Below, piece after piece: positions 39,104-47,664 of a DNA stretch of 64,000 nucleotides. Origin of the DNA: Hymenobacter monticola (GTDB lineage: Bacteria; Bacteroidota; Bacteroidia; Cytophagales; Hymenobacteraceae); the NCBI RefSeq assembly GCF_022811645.1, contig NZ_CP094534.1:4588001-4652000 (forward strand), read 5' to 3'. The notes beneath the pieces are model-generated. The model did no database searches and was not told where the DNA came from. It saw nothing but the letters and a program-made list of their open reading frames with translations. Position 1 is the first letter of the stretch, and each line of letters opens with the position of its first letter. The position numbers and the translations under genes are program-made.

Positions 39104-42088
39104 ATGTCTGTTGTCGACACTTTCGAGCGCATCATTCGCCACCAAGGCCTGAGCCAACTGGTGCCTCTTTTACTTGCCCTGGATAAGAAAGAGCAGCTGG
39201 CCGTTCGCGCCAAAACCAAAGCTCTTCGGAAGGAATTAACCGAGTTCCGGCAGCTGGGCTCTTCCACCTGGGGGCGGACGGGCACGGAGCTGCAGCTGGC
39301 CATGCTGTTTTTGGCAGGGGTGGCGACGTACACTCGCAAGGAAGCCATGGGGCTGAACGAGGCCTTGGGCATGCATTGGGGTGAAGGCGACGCCCGTTCC
39401 GCTCACCGGGAGGCCTTTTTTGCGGTGGCGGAATACGCCCGGCCGAATTGGTTTCGAGAGTGGTTTGAACGCCAGAGCCGAGGCGGGCCCTGGGGCCTGC
39501 CTGACTACGAGCTGCTGCGAGAAATGGAATCCCGGGGACTCATTGACTACGACTCTGCCCTGTTCAGCCGCACGCTGGCCCACTCGCTGCACCTGAAGAG
39601 CTTCCACTTCCGCCGCGACAAAAAGCCGGTTCCCAACTACGCCGAAAAGCTGCTGCACGACTTTGAGGCCGGCGCCGCCACCATTGAGCGGGACTTGCTG
39701 GAGTTTTTCGATTACGACACGACGGTTGATTCGACGCAGGCGTACACGGGAGTGGCCCAGCAGCACGTTGCGTGGCTCAACGTGCTGGGTCACTTAGTGG
39801 CCACGGGTCATCTTGACCGGACGGAACTGCTCACGCGCAGCCTGATGGCCTTGCGGCGCGACTTCCGCCGGCCGCTGCTGACGTGGTTTAAAAATTTATT
39901 TCTGGACCTGCAGCCCACCCCGGCGGAGTGTTTATCTCAGCAGTTGGAGCTGGTTGAGCTGCTGGCGCACACGCAGCCGCAAGTGGTCAACTTCGCGATG
40001 GACCAGCTAAAAGCTTTCTGGACGGATGCGGCGTTCGACCCGGCTCCGCTGCTACTGTACGCCGAAGGCGTGCTTACCCGGCAGGACCTTAAAACAGCGC
40101 AGCGCACCTTGCTGGGTGGATTGGAGAAGCTATTGAAGCGCAACCCGGCCCTGGCGCCGGAGCTGGGACGTTTAGCCGTGTCCGCCATGGCCAGCGCCGA
40201 TGCCGCCGTGCAAGCGAAAGCGGCCAAGCTGCTGGCCGCGATGCTGCAGGCCAAGCAGCCGCTGCTATCGGCCGATGAAAAGGCTGACCTGCTGACTTGG
40301 CTGGCCGATTACGCTGACCTGTTGACCGCGGGCGCCCGGCAACTCTTGGGTACTTGGCTGGGGTCGACGCCGGCACTTTCACCGACGGAAGGCGGTGTCT
40401 ATGTACCGCAAGTGGGTTTCGTGCCTGACTTGTCGGCAGCTACTGCCGTGGTTCCGGTTGCTGATTGGCACGAGCTGCTCTTTCTTACCGGGCAGGTGCT
40501 GCGCCACGACAACGCCTTGGAGCTGGAACGGTGGGTAGATGGTTTGCTGCGGCTGCGCCCACAGTTTCCAATTGATGCGGCCCAGCAGCTTATGCCCTAC
40601 CTGGTGCAGGTGCGGCCGGCGCTGAAAGGAAAAACCGGCGAGCAGGCCAGCGCCATCATTGCAGGCAATGGGCTATCGGGGCACATTGGGCTGGTTCAGG
40701 CTCTGCTACTCGGCTGGGCGCAGGGCTTCACCACTGAGCGCGTGAACAAGGTTAACGTGCGGCACGACCATGACACTTCGGACCCGCTGGTGTTGGTGGA
40801 ACAAGGCCGTTTCAGGGCTGCCGAAAACCACCTGCGCACCCGCTCCGGCCTACCCTTGCTGAGCACGCCCTCGCAGGCACCGCATTGGGTAGCTCCCTCG
40901 GTTCTGGTCGACAAGCTAATGCAGTACGAGGCTGCCCAAGTAGAGCCGGACCCGTTTGATTTGGTGGTGGCGCTGGCCCGCACGGCCTATGCTAATGCAG
41001 CAGATGCGCGAACGGCCCTAGCCCGGCTCTCCCTCCTGCAGCGGGTAGAACTGCGCGAGCTGCTGCAGTGGCTGCTGACGCCCGGTCAACATCCCCTACC
41101 TGCATTCCAGCCTGCGAAAACCTCTTTGCTGAAGCACTTGACGACGCGCCTGGGCAAGCTCCTCCCGGCCAATGCGGGCAGTACCAGTGCCTTGGCTGAT
41201 GCCTGGCCGTGGCTGTGGGCGGTGGCTGCCCGTACCCGTCAGCCCGAGGGCGTGTTTGAAGAGTTGAACGGGCTAATTCCGACGGATTACACGGGGGTGG
41301 TGCGCCCCTGGGCACCGGAATGGGAGTTCGAAATCAAAACCAATACGTGGGTGGAGCAGTGGAAACCGGGTAAGCCCACGGTGACGCAGCAATACCCAGT
41401 GCTGCAGTTCCCAAGTAAGTACACGAGCCAGACCCCGCCGTCGCCGCTGCTGCTCTACTCCCAGCACGCCCGCTTCCGGGCCATGGGCCAGGCCGGGTGG
41501 CTGCTGCCCCACGACTACCGTTTTGTGGCCAGCCTGATACCTAATAACCCGGTGCCCCTGCACTGGCACGTGGTGCGGACCGCCGCCTGGGCCGATGGGC
41601 TGGAATCCACCGAGCGCGATGTGATGCAGGCGGCCCTGCAAGAGCTGCTGGGCCCGGGCCCGATGTTTCCAGCACCCACTACCCTGCTGCTGGCGCTGGG
41701 TCTCATGCACAAGGTGCCGGCGTGCCGGGCCCTGGCCCTGGAGGTTTTCCTTTCTGGCTGCGCCAATGGGCGGCTTGCCCCCGCGGAGCTGGGCACCATA
41801 CTCGGCCGCTTTCTGGCACACGAATTCGTTCCGGTGCAGCGCTTGGCTGACAACTTGCAGCAAGCCCGCGCCATTGACGCGAGCACCGATGACGCCCTGC
41901 TGCAGGTGTTAACCAACCTGCTACTGGAACTACCCGCCGAACCCCTGCGCAATACCAAGAAGCTGGTGGAGCTGTTCGCGGACGTGTCCGGACGCAGTGG
42001 CCGGAAGCCGGCGGAGGCGGTGGCCCGCAAACTGGGTGGTTGGAACGGCAGCGCGGCGCTGAAGAAGGCTATCGGAGAATTAGTGTAG
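39104..42088 (+). CDS. DUF6493 large helical-repeat protein
   Basis: A 994-aa protein, all-helical with HEAT/ARM-like repeats throughout (for example LTRSLMALRRDFRRPLLTWF and repeated LL..LA units) and no signal peptide or membrane segment. The N-terminal block (FERIIRHQGLSQLVPLLLALDKKEQ) and the motif LGMHWGEGDARSAHREAFFAVAEYARPNW match what I know of DUF6493. It is the last gene of the RING/SWIM operon. Probably a scaffold for the two zinc proteins; the function is unknown. Confidence 0.75.
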   Translation: MSVVDTFERIIRHQGLSQLVPLLLALDKKEQLAVRAKTKALRKELTEFRQLGSSTWGRTGTELQLAMLFLAGVATYTRKEAMGLNEALGMHWGEGDARSAHREAFFAVAEYARPNWFREWFERQSRGGPWGLPDYELLREMESRGLIDYDSALFSRTLAHSLHLKSFHFRRDKKPVPNYAEKLLHDFEAGAATIERDLLEFFDYDTTVDSTQAYTGVAQQHVAWLNVLGHLVATGHLDRTELLTRSLMALRRDFRRPLLTWFKNLFLDLQPTPAECLSQQLELVELLAHTQPQVVNFAMDQLKAFWTDAAFDPAPLLLYAEGVLTRQDLKTAQRTLLGGLEKLLKRNPALAPELGRLAVSAMASADAAVQAKAAKLLAAMLQAKQPLLSADEKADLLTWLADYADLLTAGARQLLGTWLGSTPALSPTEGGVYVPQVGFVPDLSAATAVVPVADWHELLFLTGQVLRHDNALELERWVDGLLRLRPQFPIDAAQQLMPYLVQVRPALKGKTGEQASAIIAGNGLSGHIGLVQALLLGWAQGFTTERVNKVNVRHDHDTSDPLVLVEQGRFRAAENHLRTRSGLPLLSTPSQAPHWVAPSVLVDKLMQYEAAQVEPDPFDLVVALARTAYANAADARTALARLSLLQRVELRELLQWLLTPGQHPLPAFQPAKTSLLKHLTTRLGKLLPANAGSTSALADAWPWLWAVAARTRQPEGVFEELNGLIPTDYTGVVRPWAPEWEFEIKTNTWVEQWKPGKPTVTQQYPVLQFPSKYTSQTPPSPLLLYSQHARFRAMGQAGWLLPHDYRFVASLIPNNPVPLHWHVVRTAAWADGLESTERDVMQAALQELLGPGPMFPAPTTLLLALGLMHKVPACRALALEVFLSGCANGRLAPAELGTILGRFLAHEFVPVQRLADNLQQARAIDASTDDALLQVLTNLLLELPAEPLRNTKKLVELFADVSGRSGRKPAEAVARKLGGWNGSAALKKAIGELV

Positions 42089-42197
42089 CGCTGTAGTGAA
42101 TAGACAAACGCTCCAGCTGCTAATGGGCCGTCATCGGCTGAGCTAGGGCTGAGGTACGGTTCAGGGTTACTTGAGGTACGGTCGAAGGTGGGTAGTG

Positions 42198-42398
42198 CTA
42201 GGCGCTCTTGCGGTTGAGGGCTTCGCTTACCTCACCTTCGTCGAGGCCGGTGAGTTGGCAGAAGTCACGCACCGACACCAGAGCCCCAGCTGGTTTGCCG
42301 GCGGCCTCGCGGGCGCGGCGGACCAGGCGCTTGGCGGCGTCGTAGCTGCGGCCGGTGAGTTGGGCCACGTCTTTGGGATAGATGCAGATACGCGGCAT
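42198..42398 (-). CDS. Small helix-turn-helix protein
   Basis: A 66-aa protein, almost all of it an excisionase/MerR-like HTH: YPKDVAQLTGRSYDAAKRLVRRARE, then a second helix VSVRDFCQLTGLDEGEVSEAL. It is encoded opposite the genes on either side. It may regulate the structural-like genes to its right, from which it diverges across 150 bp. Confidence 0.65.
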   Translation of the reverse strand: MPRICIYPKDVAQLTGRSYDAAKRLVRRAREAAGKPAGALVSVRDFCQLTGLDEGEVSEALNRKSA

Positions 42399-42548
42399 GG
42401 AGTGAGCGGGCGCAAACCGGGCTATTGTGGGCGCAGTGCTTGACTAGACAAAAATAGTAGATGAATTTTGGTCCACCATTGAGCGCAGGGCCATTTAAGT
42501 GGGTCAAGCGGCAATTACAATCATCCACTTCATCCACTTTTTTTTATT

Positions 42549-43295
42549 ATGGCACAGCAGACCGGTATTTTGGGCATTCAGGGCACCGTTGGGGGCCTCG
42601 TGTTTGCCAAGGACGGAAGCATTCGGCAAAAACCGGCTTCCAACAAAGCCAAGTTCATGACGGCGGCCAGCATGGCGCGTACCCGTGAGAACACGGCGGA
42701 ATTTGGCCAGGCGGCCAAGTATAGCAAGGTGCTGCGCGACTCGTTGCGCGTGGCCATTGCCTCGGCCAGTGACAGCCGCGTGGCCTCGCGTCTCACGCAG
42801 AAGATGCGCGAGATTATTGGGCTCGATGACACGAATGACCGGGGCCAGCGCGTGTACGATTCGTCGAACTCGGCTCCGCTGCTCGGCTTCAACTTCAACG
42901 CCGGCGCGGGCATCGGGCAGACGATGTACTTCCCTTACGAAGTGACGGGGGCCGGCGCGGACGTGACCATGACGATTCCGGCGTTGAACCCGGCCTCAGA
43001 CATTGCCGCGCCGCAGGGCACGACGCATTTTGAGCTGGTGTTCGCGGCCTCGTCGCTGGACATGGAGCTTCTGACCTTCACCAACGCGGTGGTGGCCGCT
43101 CCGCTGGGCATCCTGGCCGTGAACAGCCCGGCTCTGGTGAACCAGACGCTGGTGGCCAGCTTCCCGGCTGCTCCGGCCGATGCCAACCTGGTGGTGGGCG
43201 TGGTGGGCATCAACTTCTACCAGCAGGTGAACGGCAAGTTCTATCCCCTCAACAACAACAGCACTAACCCGCTGGCGATTGAGTACGTGGCCTAA
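42549..43295 (+). CDS. Hypothetical protein, possibly structural (phage/ICE-like)
   Basis: A 248-aa protein. The N-terminus (GILGIQGTVGGLVFAKDGSIRQKPASNKAKF) recalls Bacteroidetes DUF6266-type proteins, in which a glycine-rich opening is followed by an RT-rich helix. The C-terminal half is beta-rich, ending GVVGINFYQQVNGKFYPLNN. Its resemblance to virion or surface assembly proteins is an impression only. It is followed by a terminator. Confidence 0.6.
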   Translation: MAQQTGILGIQGTVGGLVFAKDGSIRQKPASNKAKFMTAASMARTRENTAEFGQAAKYSKVLRDSLRVAIASASDSRVASRLTQKMREIIGLDDTNDRGQRVYDSSNSAPLLGFNFNAGAGIGQTMYFPYEVTGAGADVTMTIPALNPASDIAAPQGTTHFELVFAASSLDMELLTFTNAVVAAPLGILAVNSPALVNQTLVASFPAAPADANLVVGVVGINFYQQVNGKFYPLNNNSTNPLAIEYVA

Positions 43296-43313
43296 GCCAT
43301 GAGAACTTGTCGG

Positions 43314-43347
43314 AACGGCCAGCCATCACCGGCTGGCCGTTTTTTCT
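43314..43347 (+). terminator. Terminator after the 248-aa gene
   Basis: ACGGCCAGCC and GGCTGGCCGT form a perfect 10-bp stem with a 6-nt loop and a T run. Confidence 0.9.
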
Positions 43348-43369
43348 TCCCTTACTCCTCCCCTTTGCC

Positions 43370-43714
43370 ATGGCACTCACCGGCTATCAGCTGCAGTACA
43401 AGCGGCGTATGAAAAAGGCCCTGGCGCTGCGGGCCAAGGCAGACCGGCAGGCCCGTTTCCTGGTGGCGCGGCTGGCTACAGTGTTGGCGCTGGGCGAAAC
43501 GGCGGCCGACCATATCGGGCGGATAAACACGCTGTATGGGACCAACATGAGCCTGCGCACGGACTTGGTAGACGGCTACCGGCTGGCTGGTACAGCGGCG
43601 GCGCTCAACCAAGTGGCGGGGGCCAGCCTGGGCGGGGCCCCGGCGGCCGTGTTTGTCAACCTGCCGGCAACTTCGGGCGATGCCATGCTGCCGCCGGATG
43701 CTGACTTGGATTAA
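43370..43714 (+). CDS. Small helical protein, tandem paralogue A
   Basis: A 114-aa protein. Its first 35 residues (MALTGYQLQYKRRMKKALALRAKADRQARF) are close to those of the next gene, and both then hold a helical block. The C-terminal halves diverge. Family not recognised. The ATG at 43370 is used because the upstream frame covers the terminator stem. Confidence 0.62.
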   Translation: MALTGYQLQYKRRMKKALALRAKADRQARFLVARLATVLALGETAADHIGRINTLYGTNMSLRTDLVDGYRLAGTAAALNQVAGASLGGAPAAVFVNLPATSGDAMLPPDADLD

Positions 43715-43746
43715 GTCTTTCTTTTCACATTCATTTTTTGACAATT

Positions 43747-44217
43747 ATGGCACTTACGGCCTATCAACAGCAATTCAAGCGGCGCATGAAGCGCGCCATC
43801 AGCCTGCGGGCTAAAGCCGACCAGAAGGCCCGGCGTTATACCCAACTCCTCTCGGATGCCATTGGCGCAGCTGAAGACGCGGCCACGCAGATGAACGCGC
43901 TAAACCAGCTCTACAACGCGGACGTGAGCACCTACACGCTGCTCACGCAGGCGCTGCACGCCAACAGCGGGCAGGAAGTGCTGCAGGACCATCTGGCGCA
44001 GAGCGCGCCGGGTGAGGAAGCAGTAATCTTCAATCAAGTGCCGGACGCCAACGGCGGGCAGCCGCTGCCGGCTAACCCACTGTTTGGTGAGGTGGTGACA
44101 GGCACGCCGATTACCCCGCCGGCGCCGGCTCTTAAAGCCGTGGCTAAAGACGTAACTCCGAAAACGCCTCTGGTGCCGGACGTAGCACCAGCAGCTTCGG
44201 ACGAGGTTGCGGGGTAA
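43747..44217 (+). CDS. Small helical protein, tandem paralogue B
   Basis: A 156-aa protein sharing the basic helical start MALTAYQQQFKRRMKRAISLRAKAD with the preceding gene, 32 bp away. It is longer at the C-terminus, with a proline- and alanine-rich tail (TPPAPALKAVAKDVTPKTPL). The pair arose by local duplication. Function unknown. Confidence 0.62.
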   Translation: MALTAYQQQFKRRMKRAISLRAKADQKARRYTQLLSDAIGAAEDAATQMNALNQLYNADVSTYTLLTQALHANSGQEVLQDHLAQSAPGEEAVIFNQVPDANGGQPLPANPLFGEVVTGTPITPPAPALKAVAKDVTPKTPLVPDVAPAASDEVAG

Positions 44218-44239
44218 AAGCCCCATCAACGACTAATAA

Positions 44240-44277
44240 AGGCCAGCTCCTATTGATTAGGGGCTGGCCTTTTTTTA
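44240..44277 (+). terminator. Terminator after paralogue B
   Basis: AGGCCAGC and GCTGGCCT arms with a T run through 44276. Confidence 0.85.
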
Positions 44278-44331
44278 TACCCGGCCGGGTACATTATGTT
44301 ACCGAAACTCTATATTTACACCCGCTCGGGT
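44278..44331 (+). promoter_or_regulatory. Two palindromic operators before the XRE gene
   Basis: TACCCGGCCGGGTA (44278-44291) is a perfect 14-bp palindrome, and ACCCGCTCGGGT (44320-44331) is a 12-bp palindrome, perfect in its outer 5+5 bp, with the same ACCCG/CGGGT half-sites. They are 42 bp apart (about four helical turns) and lie 45-98 bp before the XRE start. The arrangement suits HipB-type autoregulation. Confidence 0.65.
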
Positions 44332-44375
44332 ATACTTTTAGTCAATGTCCCTTCTATCCCCGGTTGATTGGTTTT

Positions 44376-44600
44376 ATGGCTGACAGCATTGCACAGTTCG
44401 TTAAACAGCGGCGGAAAATGCTTCGGCTTACCCAACCTGATATGGCCGCCAAAGCGGGCGTGGGCTTGCGGTTTGTGCGGGAATTAGAACAAGGGAAAGC
44501 TACCCTGCAGCTGGACAAGGTCAATCAGGTTCTCGGATTATTTGGCCACGAACTGGGTCCGGTGCCGGTGGACAGGTCACGCTGGAATGATGAACTGTGA
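44376..44600 (+). CDS. XRE-family HTH regulator (HipB-like), orphan
   Basis: A 74-aa protein, essentially one XRE helix-turn-helix: SIAQFVKQRRKMLRLTQPDMAAKAGVGLRFVRELEQGKATLQLDKVNQVLGLFG, the Y4mF/HipB pattern. HipB proteins normally precede a HipA kinase toxin; the next gene here runs the other way and is not HipA. It therefore looks like an orphan regulator, or an antitoxin that has lost its toxin. Confidence 0.85.
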   Translation: MADSIAQFVKQRRKMLRLTQPDMAAKAGVGLRFVRELEQGKATLQLDKVNQVLGLFGHELGPVPVDRSRWNDEL

Positions 44601-44652
44601 GAGACATCCAGCACCTCTGTGAGACAAAGTGACAAGCTGATACACCTGGGGC

Positions 44653-45021
44653 TTACTGTCGGTTTCGACGGGCGCGGCGCTCGGCCACTTTCATGAAAAA
44701 GGATTCCAACTGAGTGTCGGGGTGGTTGCGCTGCTGCCAAGAGAGCAGCTCGGCGGCCGTGATGCGGTGGCCACGGGGGCTACCAGTACAATCCACGTAG
44801 CGCAGGCGGCGGGGGTGGCGAGCGGGCAGCTTGGTGTAATCGCGCAGCGTTTCGGGATGCAGCGCCAGCAGTTTGGCGGCTTGCGGGAAGGAAAACATTA
44901 CCTCGGGGAGCGGCAACCGGGACAGAATGGTACTCACCTGGTGCTCGATTTCGCGCTGGATTGACTGCTCTAGCGCTGCTTTCTGGTCTTCCGTGAAGGT
45001 GAGGGTAATTTCAGGTATCAT
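44653..45021 (-). CDS. Excisionase-like HTH protein
   Basis: A 122-aa protein with an N-terminal coiled stretch (EDQKAALEQSIQREIEHQVSTIL) and a MerR/excisionase-type HTH: FSFPQAAKLLALHPETLRDY, then RGHRITAAELLSWQQR. It is a candidate directionality factor for the integrase at 33.5 kb, or a local regulator. It is divergent from the HNH nuclease. Confidence 0.7.
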   Translation of the reverse strand: MIPEITLTFTEDQKAALEQSIQREIEHQVSTILSRLPLPEVMFSFPQAAKLLALHPETLRDYTKLPARHPRRLRYVDCTGSPRGHRITAAELLSWQQRNHPDTQLESFFMKVAERRARRNRQ

Positions 45022-45171
45022 GGCCTAACGTTTTAAATAGATGCCACAAATCAGAAATATGAAAGTTAATAAGCTAAAGGACTATTGTCAAGCACTTGAA
45101 GGCTAACAGAGGGACTTAACCTATCCTATCATTTGGTCTACAATGGTTGAAATTGGGGTAGTTTCGCGGCT

Positions 45172-45951
45172 ATGAAGCAAGGCCAACGCCTCTGGACCCG
45201 CGACGAGCTGTTGCTAGCCATCAACTTGTACTGCAAGCTCACCTTCGGCCAGCTGCACAAGGGCAACCCGGCCATTATCGAGCTGGCGGGGCTGGTTGGG
45301 CGTACGCCGAGTTCGGTGGCGTTGAAGCTGGTGAATTTCGCCAGCCTCGACCCGAGCCTGGACCGGGCGGGCATGAGCAATGCCAGCCACCTGGACCGGC
45401 AGGTATGGCAGGAATTTTACGCCGATTGGGCGGGGCGGGCGCTGGAAAGTGAGCGGCTGCTGGCGCAAGCGCAGCACCTCACGCTGGAAGACGTGGCGGC
45501 GGAATACGAGCCGCTGCCACCGGTACCGGTGGGCCGGGTGAAGGAGCAACTGGTGAACGTGCGGGTGAATCAGCAGTTTTTTCGGCGCACGGTGCTGGCC
45601 GCGTCTGACAATACCTGCTGCATCACGGGCCTGCGCCAGCCGGCGCTGCTGGTGGCGGGTCATATAAAGCCCTGGGCGGTAGACGTTGCCAACCGACTGA
45701 ATCCGCGCAATGGGTTGGCGCTAAATGCGCTGCACGACCGGGCATTTGAGCTGGGGCTGTTCACCATCCGGCCGGACGACTATGTAATTGAGGTAGCGCC
45801 GACCGTGCGGCAGCAGAACCGGCCGGACGCTCAAGCAGCCGGGGAACTGCTAGGACAGTACCATGGCCAGGCGCTGCGGCTGCCAGCGCGGCGGCGGTTT
45901 CTACCGGACCCCGCGTTTTTGGACTGGCATCGCAGTAAATGGCAGCCGTAA
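45172..45951 (+). CDS. HNH endonuclease
   Basis: A 259-aa putative restriction-type HNH nuclease. The C-terminal nuclease is clear: CCITGLRQPALLVAGHIKPW (about 145-164), then NPRNGLALNALHDRAFELGLF (about 172-192), with the expected H-N-H spacing. The N-terminal part (LLLAINLYCKLTFGQL...NPAIIELAGLVGRTPSSVALKLVNF) is the domain common to this family. No methyltransferase partner is next to it, so whether it acts in restriction is uncertain. Confidence 0.85.
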   Translation: MKQGQRLWTRDELLLAINLYCKLTFGQLHKGNPAIIELAGLVGRTPSSVALKLVNFASLDPSLDRAGMSNASHLDRQVWQEFYADWAGRALESERLLAQAQHLTLEDVAAEYEPLPPVPVGRVKEQLVNVRVNQQFFRRTVLAASDNTCCITGLRQPALLVAGHIKPWAVDVANRLNPRNGLALNALHDRAFELGLFTIRPDDYVIEVAPTVRQQNRPDAQAAGELLGQYHGQALRLPARRRFLPDPAFLDWHRSKWQP

Positions 45952-46011
45952 TTAGGCGACAAGCCGTTGCTTGATTTCACCTATGTGGGGTTAGCATCTG
46001 AATTGTGGGGG

Positions 46012-47649
46012 CTATTGAGGCGATGCTACACTAGACAGCTTGTCCTGTTCTATAGCCTTTGCTTGCTTGAGCACCCATCCATCTTTGCCTTTTTTCTGGT
46101 CGAACTGCGAGATGGCAATGCCTTGCAGGTGTTGTCCGGAAGTCCAATTGTGCTGACTGATGAGGCGAGCTGGCACGAATACATCATTGACAAAGCCAAA
46201 CCCGGCATCCTGTACACGCAGCAATCCATCAAAATCACGAGTAATGGGGCTTGGCTCTGGACGTGGAGTTGGGCGAGTATCCCACGGGGAGCCTTCGGGC
46301 CGGGCCGCTAGCTGAACTACCTGCTCAAAGCCATTGACTGGTTCGCAGCGCACTTGTAGCGGGGCTCCTAGGGTTTCTTTCGCCAGCCATGGGTATTTTT
46401 TTAACCGCACTGTTAGGGGGCGGGCATTGCGGCCGCCGGGTAGCAGACGCACGCGGGCAGGCTTTTCAGCAGTTGCAGCGATGAATTCCTGCAGCGCGAC
46501 AGGTTTCCAGGGCAAGTCGCCGTATGCAGCTGTCTCGGCTGTGGCCAAAAGTGCAGCTGACAAAGTTTTGTCGACTGGATATACTTCGGCAAACCACGGC
46601 TGCCCCATTAATTGCTTAGCTGCGTAGGGTGGCTGTTTGCCTTCGGCCTCTTTGGCTTGAGCAAGCCTCCGAAGCTGTTCCTGTGCTAGGCCGAAGTGTC
46701 CTGCACTATGCAGTAGGCTAGCCAACGTTTCACGCACTTTGCCTAAGTACATTTCTTCGCTGTTGCACTTCGTAGCGCGATAGTAGCAGGCAAGCGCAAC
46801 GGCAGAATCAGTTGGCCGCAACGTTTCGGCCAGCAGTTGCCAGGCCCAATACTCGCCGCTTTTCTGACGCACCAACGGCAGCAACGTGGGGAGTGCGGCG
46901 GCCGTGTCACCTAAGGCCACCAATAGCTTGGCGCGGTAGTAGCCCAGCCAATTATAGTCGGCATGGCTGGTCGACAGCTCTTCCAGGCGGGGCAGTAGTG
47001 CCTGGGCTTCTAGTCGGGTTTCGGCTTGCTGTTCGGCCTGAATAGACTGACCAAAGGCTCCCGTCAACTTATCAGTTGGAGTCAGCCGCTTAATCAGGCT
47101 TTTGGCGTAGGCTCCATAGGCTGTTTCGGCCAGGGCGGGTAGCCGCATGGGCTTGCCGGTATCAGCCGGAGTGAAAATCTCTTTCACGTAATCCTCCGGC
47201 CGCAGAAGCTCGAAGTTCCACCAGGCCCACCACTCGGCGGACAGCTGCTCTTTAAATTTTAAAGCTGTTTGCAGGAGCAGTGACCGGCCCAATGAAGCCA
47301 CCGGGGCTAATGTAATGGTCGGCAGCGCCCGTAGAAGCTCAGCAATTTCCACATAGGGTGGGTACTGCCGCTTGGCCATAGTAGCCAGCAGTTTGCGTAT
47401 TTCCCAGCACAGTTGCTCGTCGCGCCCGGCGTGGGCCGGCAGGGCCAGCGCCGCCAGTTTCTGGAGCCACCGCGTTGTGCCAACTACATCGGACTGGCCC
47501 ATTGCTTTCTTAATGCAGGTCATCGCCACGAGATGCATATCGGCTTGGGCAAAAGTGCTGTCAGGACGCTCAGCTAGCGCGGCTTTGGCTTGCTGGTAGG
47601 CAGCGGCCAACTCGCCTGCTTGGCACAATGCGGTAATGGTAGCGGGCAT
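46012..47649 (-). CDS. TPR protein with a C-terminal OB-like domain (retron operon gene 4)
   Basis: A 545-aa protein. Residues 1-340 are helical and TPR-like, opening ITALCQAGELAAAYQQAKAALAERPDSTFAQADMHLV. After a linker, residues about 395-445 and 480-535 resemble small beta-barrels (FDGLLRVQDAGFGFVNDVFVPARLI is S1/cold-shock-like). This is reminiscent of DUF7017, but I cannot confirm it by search. It starts 15 bp after the helicase stop and is probably co-transcribed. No catalytic residues are seen; a nucleic-acid-binding adaptor is plausible. Confidence 0.65.
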   Translation of the reverse strand: MPATITALCQAGELAAAYQQAKAALAERPDSTFAQADMHLVAMTCIKKAMGQSDVVGTTRWLQKLAALALPAHAGRDEQLCWEIRKLLATMAKRQYPPYVEIAELLRALPTITLAPVASLGRSLLLQTALKFKEQLSAEWWAWWNFELLRPEDYVKEIFTPADTGKPMRLPALAETAYGAYAKSLIKRLTPTDKLTGAFGQSIQAEQQAETRLEAQALLPRLEELSTSHADYNWLGYYRAKLLVALGDTAAALPTLLPLVRQKSGEYWAWQLLAETLRPTDSAVALACYYRATKCNSEEMYLGKVRETLASLLHSAGHFGLAQEQLRRLAQAKEAEGKQPPYAAKQLMGQPWFAEVYPVDKTLSAALLATAETAAYGDLPWKPVALQEFIAATAEKPARVRLLPGGRNARPLTVRLKKYPWLAKETLGAPLQVRCEPVNGFEQVVQLAARPEGSPWDTRPTPRPEPSPITRDFDGLLRVQDAGFGFVNDVFVPARLISQHNWTSGQHLQGIAISQFDQKKGKDGWVLKQAKAIEQDKLSSVASPQ

Positions 47650-47664
47650 AATGGGGCGGAAAAG

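Noticed and set aside
37699..42088. SWIM and HEAT-like genes as part of a type XIII-like retron with the RT at 51 kb
   Set aside because: Some retron types pair an RT with ARM and SWIM proteins, but here they are 9-10 kb away in another operon on the opposite strand with unrelated genes between.
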